DNA of 64,000 bases from DAOULY01 sp034414595 (GTDB lineage: Bacteria; Chloroflexota; Dehalococcoidia; SZUA-161; JAUWZY01): positions 372,001 through 436,000 of the forward strand of contig DAOULY010000021.1 in assembly GCA_034414595.1 (NCBI GenBank), written 5' to 3'. Made by a program: the position numbers and the translations under genes. The notes under the pieces were generated by a model. The model searched no databases, had not been told where the DNA came from, and saw only the letters and a list, made by a program, of their open reading frames with translations. Below are positions 32,728-41,813 of the stretch, piece after piece. Numbering within the stretch: the first letter of the stretch is position 1; the number at the start of each line of letters is the position of its first letter.

Positions 32728-33312
32728 CTATGGCTTTCTTTTCGTTGGTTTCTTTAGACTAGAAAACGCCTTCTCCGCCATTCGGTAGTACTGCTCCGCT
32801 CGTGCCATAGACTGTTCATCTGACCAGCAGTCGAAGCTGTTGAACCCCAGATCACCTATCTCCTTGATTCTATCAAAGCTGGTCGCAAGTTGAGCATAGG
32901 CATTATTTGATGAGATCCGCCTTGGGGATCGAACGCGATGATTTGAGTATCCGACGTAGAGCGAATTTTGCTTATCCCGCTCCAAAACACCTTCCATGAT
33001 TTCCCGAAGATGGTTTTCCTTGACCCGGCCAGTTGCCCATGCCTGCTTGTTCTTATGAGATAAGAACATTGGGCGAGAAAACAAATGGTTTAGGAACCTC
33101 TGAGGATCATGATCAGGATTCATAGATATGTCACCACAGACGTGATCCACCATCTCGAGCTTTCCTAACTCCTCCACCGCGAGAATCGCTAGCGCATTAG
33201 CAGAGGAGTAAGATTTGTTTTTAAAGAGCGTACATCCATCACAGAAAAGATGAATTGCGTTGATATGTATCTCTTCTTTTAATCTGGCTAGTGTTTTCTT
33301 ACTGGGTATCAT
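32728..33312 (-). CDS. AbiV-family abortive-infection-like protein
   Basis: The 194-residue helical protein has the AbiV hallmark SANALAILAVEELGKLEMVD at about residues 38-57, after HLFCDGCTLFKNKSY. AbiV proteins give phage resistance in Lactococcus by blocking phage protein synthesis. Many relatives occur in defence islands. The remainder (VLERDKQNSLYVGY, then FDRIKEIGDLGFNSFDCW) is typical of the group, and the tail is basic. It lies 320 bp upstream of the SIR2 gene on the same strand. No clear ribosome site precedes the ATG. Confidence 0.85.
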   Translation of the reverse strand: MIPSKKTLARLKEEIHINAIHLFCDGCTLFKNKSYSSANALAILAVEELGKLEMVDHVCGDISMNPDHDPQRFLNHLFSRPMFLSHKNKQAWATGRVKENHLREIMEGVLERDKQNSLYVGYSNHRVRSPRRISSNNAYAQLATSFDRIKEIGDLGFNSFDCWSDEQSMARAEQYYRMAEKAFSSLKKPTKRKP

Positions 33313-33561
33313 TATTGGTGCTTTGTCTGAATTTGTGTGTTTGGCTTATTGAGCAGGATTCAAATTACGGCATCCACTCCTCTATCCAATGCCAGAGGTG
33401 AAATGAGCGACTTATACGATTCCATTATATCCTACCCATTCGGCGATGCAAATCCATCGCTATTGATACTTGCCCCACAATCAACGGTCGTGGCTTCCCT
33501 CCCTCAGCAACATTCCAGACACTGCACGTAACTCGGTAATGCTCAATCTCTCTCATCTATC

Positions 33562-34032
33562 CTACAATTCACTATTCCTTACCCGCCTTGGAATCCTATC
33601 CTTGGGTTTTACTTCTGCATCGAGACGCTTTAAGGTGTTGATTGCTACTGTATGGAGATTCGTCTTTGGGAGCTTTCGACCATTGACAGCTTTGTGAGCA
33701 ATCGATCCAGGACCATTAAATACTTCTGTTATTGTGCCATTATCTTCAATCTTAATGCCCAGATAATATTTTGGTATATGGTCAGCAGGGAAGGTTAATG
33801 ATTTTTTCATTGTCGCTTTTATTTGCACAGGCCTACCATCTGGTGTCTTTGCATCATGATGTTTTTGAAGGCCTTCATGCAATTTTATTTGATAATTCTC
33901 TGCTGCAAGGACCTCACCGATGTCGCCAACAAGGCGGCCATCGAGTGTAAACTTTTTATTTGGATACGCAGAATGCAATTGACCAACAACCTGAAGTAGC
34001 TGCTTTATGGCTTCTGGTATTGTGATTTCCAT
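33562..34032 (-). CDS. DUF6998-like protein with PD-(D/E)XK nuclease-like motif
   Basis: The 156-residue protein contains GRLVGDIGEVLAAENYQIKL and, about 30 residues later, TPDGRPVQIKATMKKS. The order E, then D with a following Q-x-K, resembles a PD-(D/E)XK nuclease core (GxxGE ... D ... QIK). I recall this family as DUF6998, found near restriction and defence genes; unverified. AAAGGAGGCATC gives a strong ribosome site. It is the first gene of the minus-strand defence trio. The low G+C content suggests acquisition. Confidence 0.7.
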   Translation of the reverse strand: MEITIPEAIKQLLQVVGQLHSAYPNKKFTLDGRLVGDIGEVLAAENYQIKLHEGLQKHHDAKTPDGRPVQIKATMKKSLTFPADHIPKYYLGIKIEDNGTITEVFNGPGSIAHKAVNGRKLPKTNLHTVAINTLKRLDAEVKPKDRIPRRVRNSEL

Positions 34033-34224
34033 GATGCCTCCTTTGGGGTAAACTGCTCGTATAATATCTCACGATCTGGCAATATTCTAGTACATATAGT
34101 ATGAAATATGAAACAATCTCATTTAATGAAGTCCAGTACATTAGACAATCACTCAGAATGTTATGCCTGGTTAGGTGAGCAGAGAAGGAATTTGGGGGCT
34201 TTGGCAGCATCGAAAGAAAGAGAG

Positions 34225-35208
34225 TTAGATTAGCTTCATCCTCTCTTTCACCTGCCTTATCGTCTCCTCGGCTATAGCCCTGGCCCGGCTTGCGCCATCG
34301 CCCAGGACCTCGTCGGTATAGCCGGTCCTGGCCGCAATCTCAGCCCGCCGCTCCCGAAACGGGGCCAGCGCGCTGTTCATGATCTGGGCCAGGTGCTCTT
34401 TGTGCTCCACGCAGCCGACCTCAGCGGCTCGGCACATGCGGGCATACTCGTCAACCTCTTCCGCCTCCGGCGTGAAGTAATGATGCAGGGTCTGGACATT
34501 ACAGACATCGGGGTGGCCGGGGTCAGTGCGGTACCTGCGAGCAGGGTCGGTGAATGCCGTCTTCACCCGGGCCACGGTCTCCTCTGGTGAAGCCGCCAGC
34601 TCGATGTCGTTATCCAAGCTCTTGCTCATCTTGTTGCAGCCATCGAGGCCCAATATCAGAGGGGCATCGGTCACCTTCATCTGGGGCTCGGGAAAGGTAT
34701 GCCCGAAGGTGAGATTGAACCGGCGCGCCAGCTCCTGGGCCAGCTCAAGATGAGGCCGCTGGTCCTCGCCCACGGGGACAGCATCGGCCTTATAGAGCAA
34801 AATATCGGCGGTCATCAGCACTGGATAACCGACAAGCCCAAAGTTCACATTTTGAGGCTGCATGCGGGCCTTTTCTTTAAACGTGGGAATGCGGAGCAGC
34901 CGGCCCAAGTGGGTGAGCATGCCGAGAAAGGCATAGAGTTCCAGCACCTCAGGGACATGGGACTGGACAAAGATGATGCTCTTCTCCGGGTCGATGCCAG
35001 CCGCCAGCCAGTCGAGCACCATCTCCCGGGTGTTCCCCTTGATCAGCTCCACGCCCTCCACAGTGGTCAAGGCATGGACATCAACGACACAGTAGATGCA
35101 ATCGTACTCTTCTTGGAGGGCGACATAGTTCTTGATGGCGCCGAGGTAATTCCCGATGTGCTGCCGGCCAGTGGGCCTGGCTCCGGAGAAAACTCGCCCT
35201 TTTCTCAT
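34225..35208 (-). CDS. trpS: Tryptophanyl-tRNA synthetase
   Basis: The start is the ATG of MRKGRVFSGARPTGRQHIGN; an upstream in-frame extension of 44 residues lacks similarity. The 327-residue class I synthetase has the HIGH-type motif HIGNYLGA, PVGEDQRPHLELAQELARRF and the KMSKS loop CNKMSKSLDND. It charges tRNA-Trp. It is the first housekeeping gene to the right of the defence genes and is divergent from the carbonic-anhydrase-like gene. Confidence 0.96.
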   Translation of the reverse strand: MRKGRVFSGARPTGRQHIGNYLGAIKNYVALQEEYDCIYCVVDVHALTTVEGVELIKGNTREMVLDWLAAGIDPEKSIIFVQSHVPEVLELYAFLGMLTHLGRLLRIPTFKEKARMQPQNVNFGLVGYPVLMTADILLYKADAVPVGEDQRPHLELAQELARRFNLTFGHTFPEPQMKVTDAPLILGLDGCNKMSKSLDNDIELAASPEETVARVKTAFTDPARRYRTDPGHPDVCNVQTLHHYFTPEAEEVDEYARMCRAAEVGCVEHKEHLAQIMNSALAPFRERRAEIAARTGYTDEVLGDGASRARAIAEETIRQVKERMKLI

Positions 35209-35308
35209 CTTTCGCCCATAGAGTATACATGAAAGCTGTGACTGAGGCAATGCAGCTTTCTTGACATCTTGGCCGCTGAAGGTGAAAATGGCAAAGCGGA
35301 GGCAGCAG

Positions 35309-35818
35309 ATGATCAAGAGCTTCGATGGTAAGACACCCAAGATAGCACAGTCAGCCTGGGTCAGCGAGGCAGCCTATGTAATCGGCGATGTGGAGATCGG
35401 CGAAGACACCGGGGTCTGGCCCGGTGCCGTAGTCCGGGCCGACTTCGCCAAGATCGTTATCGGGCAGAATACCGATATCGAAGATAATTGCGTTATTCAC
35501 GCCGGTCCCGAAGCCTTGGAGATCGGCGATAATGTGGTCATCACCCACGGCGCGGTGGTAAACGGCATCAAGATCGGTAACGATGTCTTTATCGGCTTTA
35601 ATGCCGCCATCCTGCCCTACGCCGAGATCGGCAATCGGTGCTTCATCGCCGCCAATTCGGTGGTTACCGAGGGGATGAAGATACCCGACGACTCCTTCGT
35701 CACCGGGGCCCCGGCCAAGGTCAAGGCCAAGATCTCAGAAAACCAGATCTCCTGGATAAAAAGGCACCCCGCAGCCTATGGCCGGATAAGAAAGATGTAC
35801 AAAGAGCAGGGTTTGTAG
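35309..35818 (+). CDS. Gamma-carbonic-anhydrase-like hexapeptide-repeat protein
   Basis: I start at MIKSFDGKTPKI, with GGAGG upstream, giving 169 aa. The left-handed beta-helix repeats run from about 18 to 150 (VIGDVEIGEDTGVWPGAVVR onward), ending in a C-terminal helix (SWIKRHPAAYGRIRKMYKE). Zinc ligands of gamma-carbonic anhydrases are three His. Here His64 (VIHAG) and His80 (ITHGAV) are present, but the third position is Asn85 (VVNG). Carbonic anhydrase activity is therefore doubtful; acyltransferase-like or structural roles are alternatives. Confidence 0.88.
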   Translation: MIKSFDGKTPKIAQSAWVSEAAYVIGDVEIGEDTGVWPGAVVRADFAKIVIGQNTDIEDNCVIHAGPEALEIGDNVVITHGAVVNGIKIGNDVFIGFNAAILPYAEIGNRCFIAANSVVTEGMKIPDDSFVTGAPAKVKAKISENQISWIKRHPAAYGRIRKMYKEQGL

Positions 35819-35821
35819 AGG

Positions 35822-37480
35822 TCACATTTGCTCTGGGGCAGTCATCCCCATGAGGTGCAGCGTCTTGGCCAGGACAATCCTGGCAGCCTCCACCAGCTTG
35901 AGCCGGGCCCGTGTCAGGGGCTCATCGGTGGAGACAACCCGGCACTGCTTGTAAAAGCTATGGAAGGCGGTGGCCAGCTCCTGGGCATAATGGGGCAGGT
36001 GATGAGGCTCCAGGTTCCGGGCAGCAAGCTCGATGACCTCGGGTAGCAGGATCATCTTCCGAATCAGGGTTAACTCTGGCTCGATACTCAACAAGGCCAC
36101 ATCCCCACCGCTATAGTCAATGCCTTGCTCCTGGGCCAGGCGCATGATGCTGGCGATGCGGGCATGGGCATATTGCACATAGTACACCGGGTTGTCCATC
36201 GATTGTTGCTTGGCCAGCTCCAGGTCGAAGTCCATCTGACTGGAGGCGGCACGAGAGAGGAAGAAAAAGCGACAAACATCCGGGCCGACCTCATCCATCA
36301 ACTCACGGAGGGTGACGATTTCGCCGGCGCGCTTTGATGCCCGCAGCAGCTCTTCACCGCGGCGCAGGCTTACCATCTGAGCAATCACTATGGTGAGACG
36401 TTCCGGGTCGATGCCCAAGGCTCCGATGACCGCTTTCATGCGGGAGACATGCCCCATATGGTCAGCGCCCCAGATGTTGATCACGATGTCGAAGCCCCGC
36501 TCCAGGAACTTGTTGTAGTGATAGGCAACGTCGGAGGCCAGATAAGTGGGTACACCACTGGAGCGGACAAGGACGTTATCTTTATCCTCGCCCAGCGCCG
36601 TGGACACAAACCAGAGTGCCCCTTCTCTCTCCGCGACATGGCCACCTTGCTTGAGCAAGGACATGGCCTTGTCAAACTGACCTTGCTGATAGAGGCTTCT
36701 CTCGCTGAACCAGACATCGAACTCAACACCCAAAAGTTTGAGGTCAGACCCAATAGACTCCATCATCCTGGCCAGGCCGACCTGGCCCAGCTCAGCAATG
36801 GCTCCCTCGGGTGGTTGGGTCAGGAAAGCATCACCTTTTTCAGCAACGATCTCCTCAGCCAGCCGCACCATATAGTCCCCGTGGTAGCCGTCTGCAGGGA
36901 CCTCAGCGGGCAGGCCCAAAGCCTGACGATAGCGGCTGTAGAGAGAGGAATAGAAGGCGTCCATCTGGCTGCCAGCATCATTGATATAGTATTCCCTCTC
37001 TACTTTGTATCCGGCGGCAGCCAGGACATCGGCTAAGGCGCTGCCCAAAACGGCGCCTCGGCCATGACCGACATGAAGCGGTCCCGTGGGGTTGACGCTG
37101 ACAAACTCCAACTGCACCCTGGAGCCCTGCCCGATGTCCAGGTCTCCATATCGGTCGTCGGCGCTCAGGACCTCCTCCACCTGCTGTGCCAGCCAGCTAT
37201 CTTTGAGAACGAAGTTAATGAAGCCAGGAGGAGCCACCCAGACCTTCTCCAGTTCCTCGGCAGCCGGAACCAGGCCGGCTATGGTCTGGGCGGTATGCAA
37301 CGGGTCCGCTTGCGCCACCCGGCCCAGCCTCAAAGCGATGCTGCTGGCATAATCACCGTGCTCCGTATTTTGCGGCCGCTCCAGAGAGACCTCGGGCAAG
37401 GTCAAAGGAGCCAGCAAGCCCTGTTGCTGTGCCTCGACAATGGCCTGCTGTAAGAGCTGGGCGATCTTGTATTTAACCAT
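35822..37480 (-). CDS. argS: Arginyl-tRNA synthetase
   Basis: The 552-residue class I synthetase has the ArgS N-terminal additional domain, the HIGH-type motif [20 protein letters not shown], the conserved AGSQMD ([15 protein letters not shown]), [12 protein letters not shown] and a C-terminal anticodon-binding helical domain ([14 protein letters not shown]). A canonical KMSKS is absent ([12 protein letters not shown] instead), as in most ArgS. No Shine-Dalgarno is visible between the ATG and a GC-rich 10-bp hairpin at 37497-37522. Confidence 0.96.
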   Translation of the reverse strand: MVKYKIAQLLQQAIVEAQQQGLLAPLTLPEVSLERPQNTEHGDYASSIALRLGRVAQADPLHTAQTIAGLVPAAEELEKVWVAPPGFINFVLKDSWLAQQVEEVLSADDRYGDLDIGQGSRVQLEFVSVNPTGPLHVGHGRGAVLGSALADVLAAAGYKVEREYYINDAGSQMDAFYSSLYSRYRQALGLPAEVPADGYHGDYMVRLAEEIVAEKGDAFLTQPPEGAIAELGQVGLARMMESIGSDLKLLGVEFDVWFSERSLYQQGQFDKAMSLLKQGGHVAEREGALWFVSTALGEDKDNVLVRSSGVPTYLASDVAYHYNKFLERGFDIVINIWGADHMGHVSRMKAVIGALGIDPERLTIVIAQMVSLRRGEELLRASKRAGEIVTLRELMDEVGPDVCRFFFLSRAASSQMDFDLELAKQQSMDNPVYYVQYAHARIASIMRLAQEQGIDYSGGDVALLSIEPELTLIRKMILLPEVIELAARNLEPHHLPHYAQELATAFHSFYKQCRVVSTDEPLTRARLKLVEAARIVLAKTLHLMGMTAPEQM

Positions 37481-37496
37481 GGTTTGTCTCTGTTGT

Positions 37497-37522
37497 GGGG
37501 AGGAGGGGCATGCCTCCTCCCC
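37497..37522 (-). promoter_or_regulatory. GC-rich hairpin immediately upstream of argS
   Basis: GGGGAGGAGG/CCTCCTCCCC form a 10-bp stem around GGCATG. On the minus strand it lies between the Fe-S protein stop and argS, 16 bp before the ATG. There is no T-run, so it is not a standard terminator. The GGAGG on this strand is within the stem, so it may hide the only ribosome-site-like sequence. Confidence 0.45.
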
Positions 37523-37531
37523 CGGCTTGCG

Positions 37532-38590
37532 TCACTTCTTCGTTTTCTTGGCAGCTGCTGTCTTGGCAGGCTTGCGCTTTGGCTCTGCCTTAGGCGCAGC
37601 TTTCTTCGGCGCACCACACGTCCTCGCCATCTTGTCCCTCCCTTCTGCTATCTCTCCGATCCAACGCCTTGAAGCCTCAAGGCCGGGGATATTGTCGCCT
37701 TTTTGCTCAGCTTGAATCATCTGGCGCTGCCTGGCCCTCTTGACATCGCTCCCCTCTGGTATTTTAGCATGTCGCCGTTTAAGGTGCAGGGCATAGTCCT
37801 CCCCCACCGGGCAGACCTCCATACAGCGGGGACAAGCAGCATAGGCCCCTGCGCCGGTGCGTAAAGCCTGCCACAGACCGAAGACCTCCAAGCTCAGGGC
37901 CAGCTCCCTTTTGGCAGCCGTAGTTTCCGCAGCGAAGAACTGTTCCAGGTAGCGGCGCAGAGCGGCATAACCGAATTGCTGGGCATGGGTGGAGCACAGG
38001 CGCTTGTTCAGCGCCCAATGCCCCACGGCGTCGGCAGGACAGGCCATAAGGCAACGACTACAGGAGACACCGAGGCACAGCGCCTGCTTCAATCTCTGGT
38101 CAGGCGCCAGCTCGGCATCGGTCAAGACAGCAGCAACGTAAACCCGAGGCCCGTATTGTGGCGTGAGCAGCAACAGCCCCAGGCCCAAAGTACCCAGGCC
38201 AGCTTCAATGGCAACATGGCGCAGAGACAGCGCGCCGTAGCTTGCGCTCCTCAGCTCCAAATCGGTGTGGGTGCGGGGGACAGTGACAGCGTAGAAACCC
38301 CGGCCTTCGATATAATAGCAAAGCTCGAGGGCGATGGGGTCCAGCCCATCCTGAACGGGATGGGTCGCTGCCTGCCTCAGCAGCCGGTCCTGGGCCTGAA
38401 ATAATCCCCAGGGCACTCGCTTAGCAATGGCGATAACACTGCGACATTGCGGCCAGAGGCGCTGCGGCGTCTGCGGCCACCTGGGATCAGGGGGGTTAGC
38501 ATTGATGGCAGCAGCGGAACAAATGCCAACGAGGTCAGCGCCAAGCTTCCGCGCTTTTCGCTTAACATCATCCGATGTCAAAGCAGCCAT
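37532..38590 (-). CDS. QueG-like double [4Fe-4S] protein with histone-like basic tail
   Basis: The 352-residue cytoplasmic protein resembles the C-terminal part of epoxyqueuosine reductase QueG and related corrinoid/Fe-S reductases. Two cluster motifs are CSRCLMACPADAV (with CLGV just before) and CPRCMEVCPVGEDY. It lacks a twin-arginine signal, so it is not a reductive dehalogenase of the usual kind. The last 28 residues are almost all Lys, Ala, Pro and Arg (APKKAAPKAEPKRKPAK and onward), like a histone H1 tail. The reaction is unknown. Confidence 0.8.
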   Translation of the reverse strand: MAALTSDDVKRKARKLGADLVGICSAAAINANPPDPRWPQTPQRLWPQCRSVIAIAKRVPWGLFQAQDRLLRQAATHPVQDGLDPIALELCYYIEGRGFYAVTVPRTHTDLELRSASYGALSLRHVAIEAGLGTLGLGLLLLTPQYGPRVYVAAVLTDAELAPDQRLKQALCLGVSCSRCLMACPADAVGHWALNKRLCSTHAQQFGYAALRRYLEQFFAAETTAAKRELALSLEVFGLWQALRTGAGAYAACPRCMEVCPVGEDYALHLKRRHAKIPEGSDVKRARQRQMIQAEQKGDNIPGLEASRRWIGEIAEGRDKMARTCGAPKKAAPKAEPKRKPAKTAAAKKTKK

Positions 38591-38594
38591 AAGC

Positions 38595-40946
38595 TCAGCT
38601 CCATTCCCCTTTCTCTTGCCACAGCCGGGCCATCTCCAGGGCTAGAAGCCTGTGCTCAGGCTTCTCCAGCCTGGGATCGAGTTCGAAGAGACGCAGGGCT
38701 TGGCCGCGGGCCAGCTCCAAAAGGGCCACATCAGACAGCCTGGCCATCTTCAGGTCCGGGAGTCCACTCTGCCTGGTGCCGAAGAACTCGCCAGGTCCCC
38801 TGAGTTTCAAGTCCTCCTCAGCCAGGGCAAAGCCATCCTGCGTTCGCTCAATGACACTCAGGCGCTCTCTGGCTTCAACAGAACGGGCCTCGGCGAGGAG
38901 CAGACAGTATGCCTGATGCTGGCCGCGCCGCACCCGACCCCGAAATTGATGGAGCTGTGCGAGACCGAAGCGATCAGCGCCCTCGATGAGCATCACCGTG
39001 GCATTGGGCACATCTATGCCGACCTCGACCACCGGTGTCGCCACCAAGACTTGGAACTCACCACTGCGGAATCCCTGCATTGCCTCGTTCTTTTCCGCGG
39101 CCGACATGCGCCCATGAAGCAGGCCCAACCTGAGCTCGGGGAATACCTCCTGGGACAGCCGCTCATATTCCGTTAGCGCCGCCGCGGCCTCCAGCACCTC
39201 CGATTCCTCAACCAAGGGACAAATAACGAATGCTTGCCGCCCTGAGGCCACCTGTTTGCGCACAAATTCATAAGCCCTTTGCTGCTCCTCTGGGCCCAGC
39301 CACTTTGTCTTGACCTCAGGCCTCCCCGGCGGCAGCTCATTTATGACCGAGAGATCCAGGTCGCCATAGAGAGTCAGAGCTAAGCTACGCGGAATTGGAG
39401 TGGCGCTCATCACCAAAACATGCGGACTGGAACCCTTTTGCCGCAGCGCCGCCCGCTGCATCACACCAAAGCGATGCTGCTCGTCGACGACGACCAGTCC
39501 AAGCCTAGGGAAGTCCATCTCACCTTGAATCAGGGCGTGAGTGCCTATGACGATATCCACCTCTCCTCGGGAGATGCTCTGGCGCAGCTCCTGCTTAGCC
39601 TTGTTCTTCATACCACCGCTGAGCAGGCCCAGCGTAAGAGGCCGGGGAAGTAACGAGGCCAGCGTGCGCAGAGGCCCTTCCCCATCCTGCCCGTCTAACA
39701 TATGACAAATACCATCGAAGTGCTGTTCGGCCAAGATCTCCGTTGGTGCCATTAAGGCTGCTTGATAACCGTTGGCCGCAGTGAGCAACATGGCTGCTGT
39801 GGCCACCACCGTCTTGCCGCTGCCGACCTCCCCTTGGAGCAGACGAGACATGGGCCTGGTCTGGCCTATGTCGGCCAGGATCTCGGTCAGAGCATTCTTC
39901 TGTGCTCCAGTCAGCTCAAATGGCAACGAGGCGAGGAAGGATTGTAGTAGAGAGAGGTCAGCATTCAAGGCGTAGCCATCTTCCCCCTCCTGCCACTCCC
40001 GCCGCCTCGACAGCACGCCCAATTGAATTAGAAACAGCTCATCGAAAGCGAGCCGCCTCCGAGCTCGGTCTTTCATCAACTCATCGTCGGGATAGTGTGC
40101 CTGACCGATGGCCTTAGTCAGAGGCAACAGCCCTGTGTCATTCCTGATCCACTGGGGAAGAAAATCAACCAGGTGTGGCGCCCAACGGTCCACGGTCTCC
40201 TTGAGCAGCCGGCGTACCTGTCGGGAGTAGAGCCCCTCGGTTAGAGGATATACCGGCACCAGACGCCCGGTATGGATTAACTCATCGGATTCCAGGAGTT
40301 CATATTCCGGCGATTGAAACACCTTGCGCCCGTTGAACACACCAACCCTGCCGCTGATGACTATCCGCGAGTCCGTGCGCAGCTTCCTCGCCAGATAGGG
40401 CTGATTGAACCAAACAACCTCGATATTCCCGGTATTGTCGCCAACGTAGGCCTGGGTCAGTGACATACCGCGGCCGGTGGTCTTGGTCACGGCCTCCCAG
40501 ACGTGGCCGACGATGGTCTGCTCCACCCCCACCTCCAGCTCTGAGATTGGCTTGGTCTGGCTGTAGTCCAGGTGACGCCTGGGAAAGAAATAGAGCATAT
40601 CCCGAACCGTTCTCACACCCAGCCTGTTGAATTTGCCAGCAAGGCGGGTGCTGATGCCTTTGAGCGTGGTTATCGGGGCATCGAGCGTCTCTTTCACGTC
40701 AGGCTCGGGGACGTCCCGGATGTCGAGTCGGTGCAAAGTAGCCTGCACCCATTCCCGCCGCTGACCTTGATCCAGAGCTGCATAGCTCGCCGATGGCAAG
40801 CCGAGGGGTTGGCCCAATGAAGCCTCAAGCTCCTGGCCGCGCCGGTGCAGGAACCTGTCCAGCCCGCCCATGACGGCAGTATCAACACAACCTTTGGCCT
40901 GTTCCAATTCCAGGACCTTCTTCAACTGCTCCAGGGCCGAGGTCAA
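38595..40946 (-). CDS. recG: ATP-dependent DNA helicase RecG
   Basis: The 783-residue helicase has an N-terminal extension, the wedge/OB domain (about 130-260), and the superfamily 2 motifs: GEVGSGKTVVATAAML, DEQH, MSATPIPRSLALTLYG, then VATPVVEVGIDVPNATVM and the QFRGRVRRGQHQAYCLL TRG region. It reverses stalled replication forks and processes recombination intermediates. Its ATG overlaps the degV stop by 4 bp. The gap to the Fe-S protein downstream is only 4 bp. Confidence 0.97.
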   Translation of the reverse strand: MTSALEQLKKVLELEQAKGCVDTAVMGGLDRFLHRRGQELEASLGQPLGLPSASYAALDQGQRREWVQATLHRLDIRDVPEPDVKETLDAPITTLKGISTRLAGKFNRLGVRTVRDMLYFFPRRHLDYSQTKPISELEVGVEQTIVGHVWEAVTKTTGRGMSLTQAYVGDNTGNIEVVWFNQPYLARKLRTDSRIVISGRVGVFNGRKVFQSPEYELLESDELIHTGRLVPVYPLTEGLYSRQVRRLLKETVDRWAPHLVDFLPQWIRNDTGLLPLTKAIGQAHYPDDELMKDRARRRLAFDELFLIQLGVLSRRREWQEGEDGYALNADLSLLQSFLASLPFELTGAQKNALTEILADIGQTRPMSRLLQGEVGSGKTVVATAAMLLTAANGYQAALMAPTEILAEQHFDGICHMLDGQDGEGPLRTLASLLPRPLTLGLLSGGMKNKAKQELRQSISRGEVDIVIGTHALIQGEMDFPRLGLVVVDEQHRFGVMQRAALRQKGSSPHVLVMSATPIPRSLALTLYGDLDLSVINELPPGRPEVKTKWLGPEEQQRAYEFVRKQVASGRQAFVICPLVEESEVLEAAAALTEYERLSQEVFPELRLGLLHGRMSAAEKNEAMQGFRSGEFQVLVATPVVEVGIDVPNATVMLIEGADRFGLAQLHQFRGRVRRGQHQAYCLLLAEARSVEARERLSVIERTQDGFALAEEDLKLRGPGEFFGTRQSGLPDLKMARLSDVALLELARGQALRLFELDPRLEKPEHRLLALEMARLWQEKGEWS

Positions 40947-41785
40947 CGTTCTCCTTCCAATACCGACACAGCGATGACATGGGGACCAACATGAGTTCCT
41001 ACTACAGGGCTAACTTTCGACCTGTAGATGCTCTCATTAGGAAATAACGGTGCGAGACGCAGACATAACTCATCCGCTTCATCGGGGGTGGTAGCATCCT
41101 CGACGGCCAGGCCTTCGATCTTGGTGAAGCTGTTGACGAACTCGTACAGGCTTTCCATTGCTTTGGCACGCGTGCGCACTCGGCCAGCAGGATAGACCTC
41201 GCCATCTTTCAAAGTGATCAGGGGGTTTATCCGGAGCAGGCTCCCCAGCAATGCCCGGGCCCGGCCAATGCGCCCTCCCCTCTGTAGATATTCCAGAGTG
41301 TCAAAGACCATAAGGGCATGCGACCGATCAAAGATCGAGCGCACCACCTCAACAACCTGGTCCAGGTTGGCACCAGCCTGCGCTGCCTTGGCTGCGGCGA
41401 TCACGCCAAACCCCAGGGCCATTATGATCAGCTTTGAGTCAATGACCTCAACCCGACAACCCGATTTCACCAGCTCTTTGGCCATGAGCGCATTCTCATA
41501 AGTAGCGCTGAGCTTTGAGGAAAGATGGATGGAAATGATCTCGTCTGTTCCTTGAGCTACCTGGTCATAGAGCTCAGCCAAGAGCGCTGGCGGAACGGTA
41601 GCGGTGACAGGAAGGACTGAGTTAGTTGCTAACTTCTGGTAGAATGCTTCCGTGCTGAGGTCCACGCCATCCCGATAGGCTTCAGCACCAAAGTGCACAT
41701 ATAACGGCACAACTGTGACCCCCAGCTCTCGAGCAAGGGAAACAGGAATATCACAGGTGCTATCAGTTACTACTTTGACCGCCAC
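40943..41785 (-). CDS. DegV-family fatty-acid-binding protein
   Basis: The 280-residue protein has the DegV signature: VTDSTCDIP at the start, ISIHLSSKLSATYENA for carboxylate binding, and LEYLQRGGRIGRARALLGSLLRI. DegV/FakB proteins bind a fatty acid and present it to the kinase FakA. The adjacent upstream gene is that kinase (28 bp gap), so this is probably the FakB partner for taking up fatty acids as acyl-phosphates. It is coupled to recG by ATGA. Confidence 0.94.
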   Translation of the reverse strand: MAVKVVTDSTCDIPVSLARELGVTVVPLYVHFGAEAYRDGVDLSTEAFYQKLATNSVLPVTATVPPALLAELYDQVAQGTDEIISIHLSSKLSATYENALMAKELVKSGCRVEVIDSKLIIMALGFGVIAAAKAAQAGANLDQVVEVVRSIFDRSHALMVFDTLEYLQRGGRIGRARALLGSLLRINPLITLKDGEVYPAGRVRTRAKAMESLYEFVNSFTKIEGLAVEDATTPDEADELCLRLAPLFPNESIYRSKVSPVVGTHVGPHVIAVSVLEGER

Positions 41786-41813
41786 AGGCGTCCTCCTGGC
41801 TCAATCGAACGCG

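Noticed and set aside
37532..38590. Reductive dehalogenase
   Set aside because: It has two Fe-S motifs but no twin-arginine signal, no rdhB-like anchor gene and a QueG-like layout.
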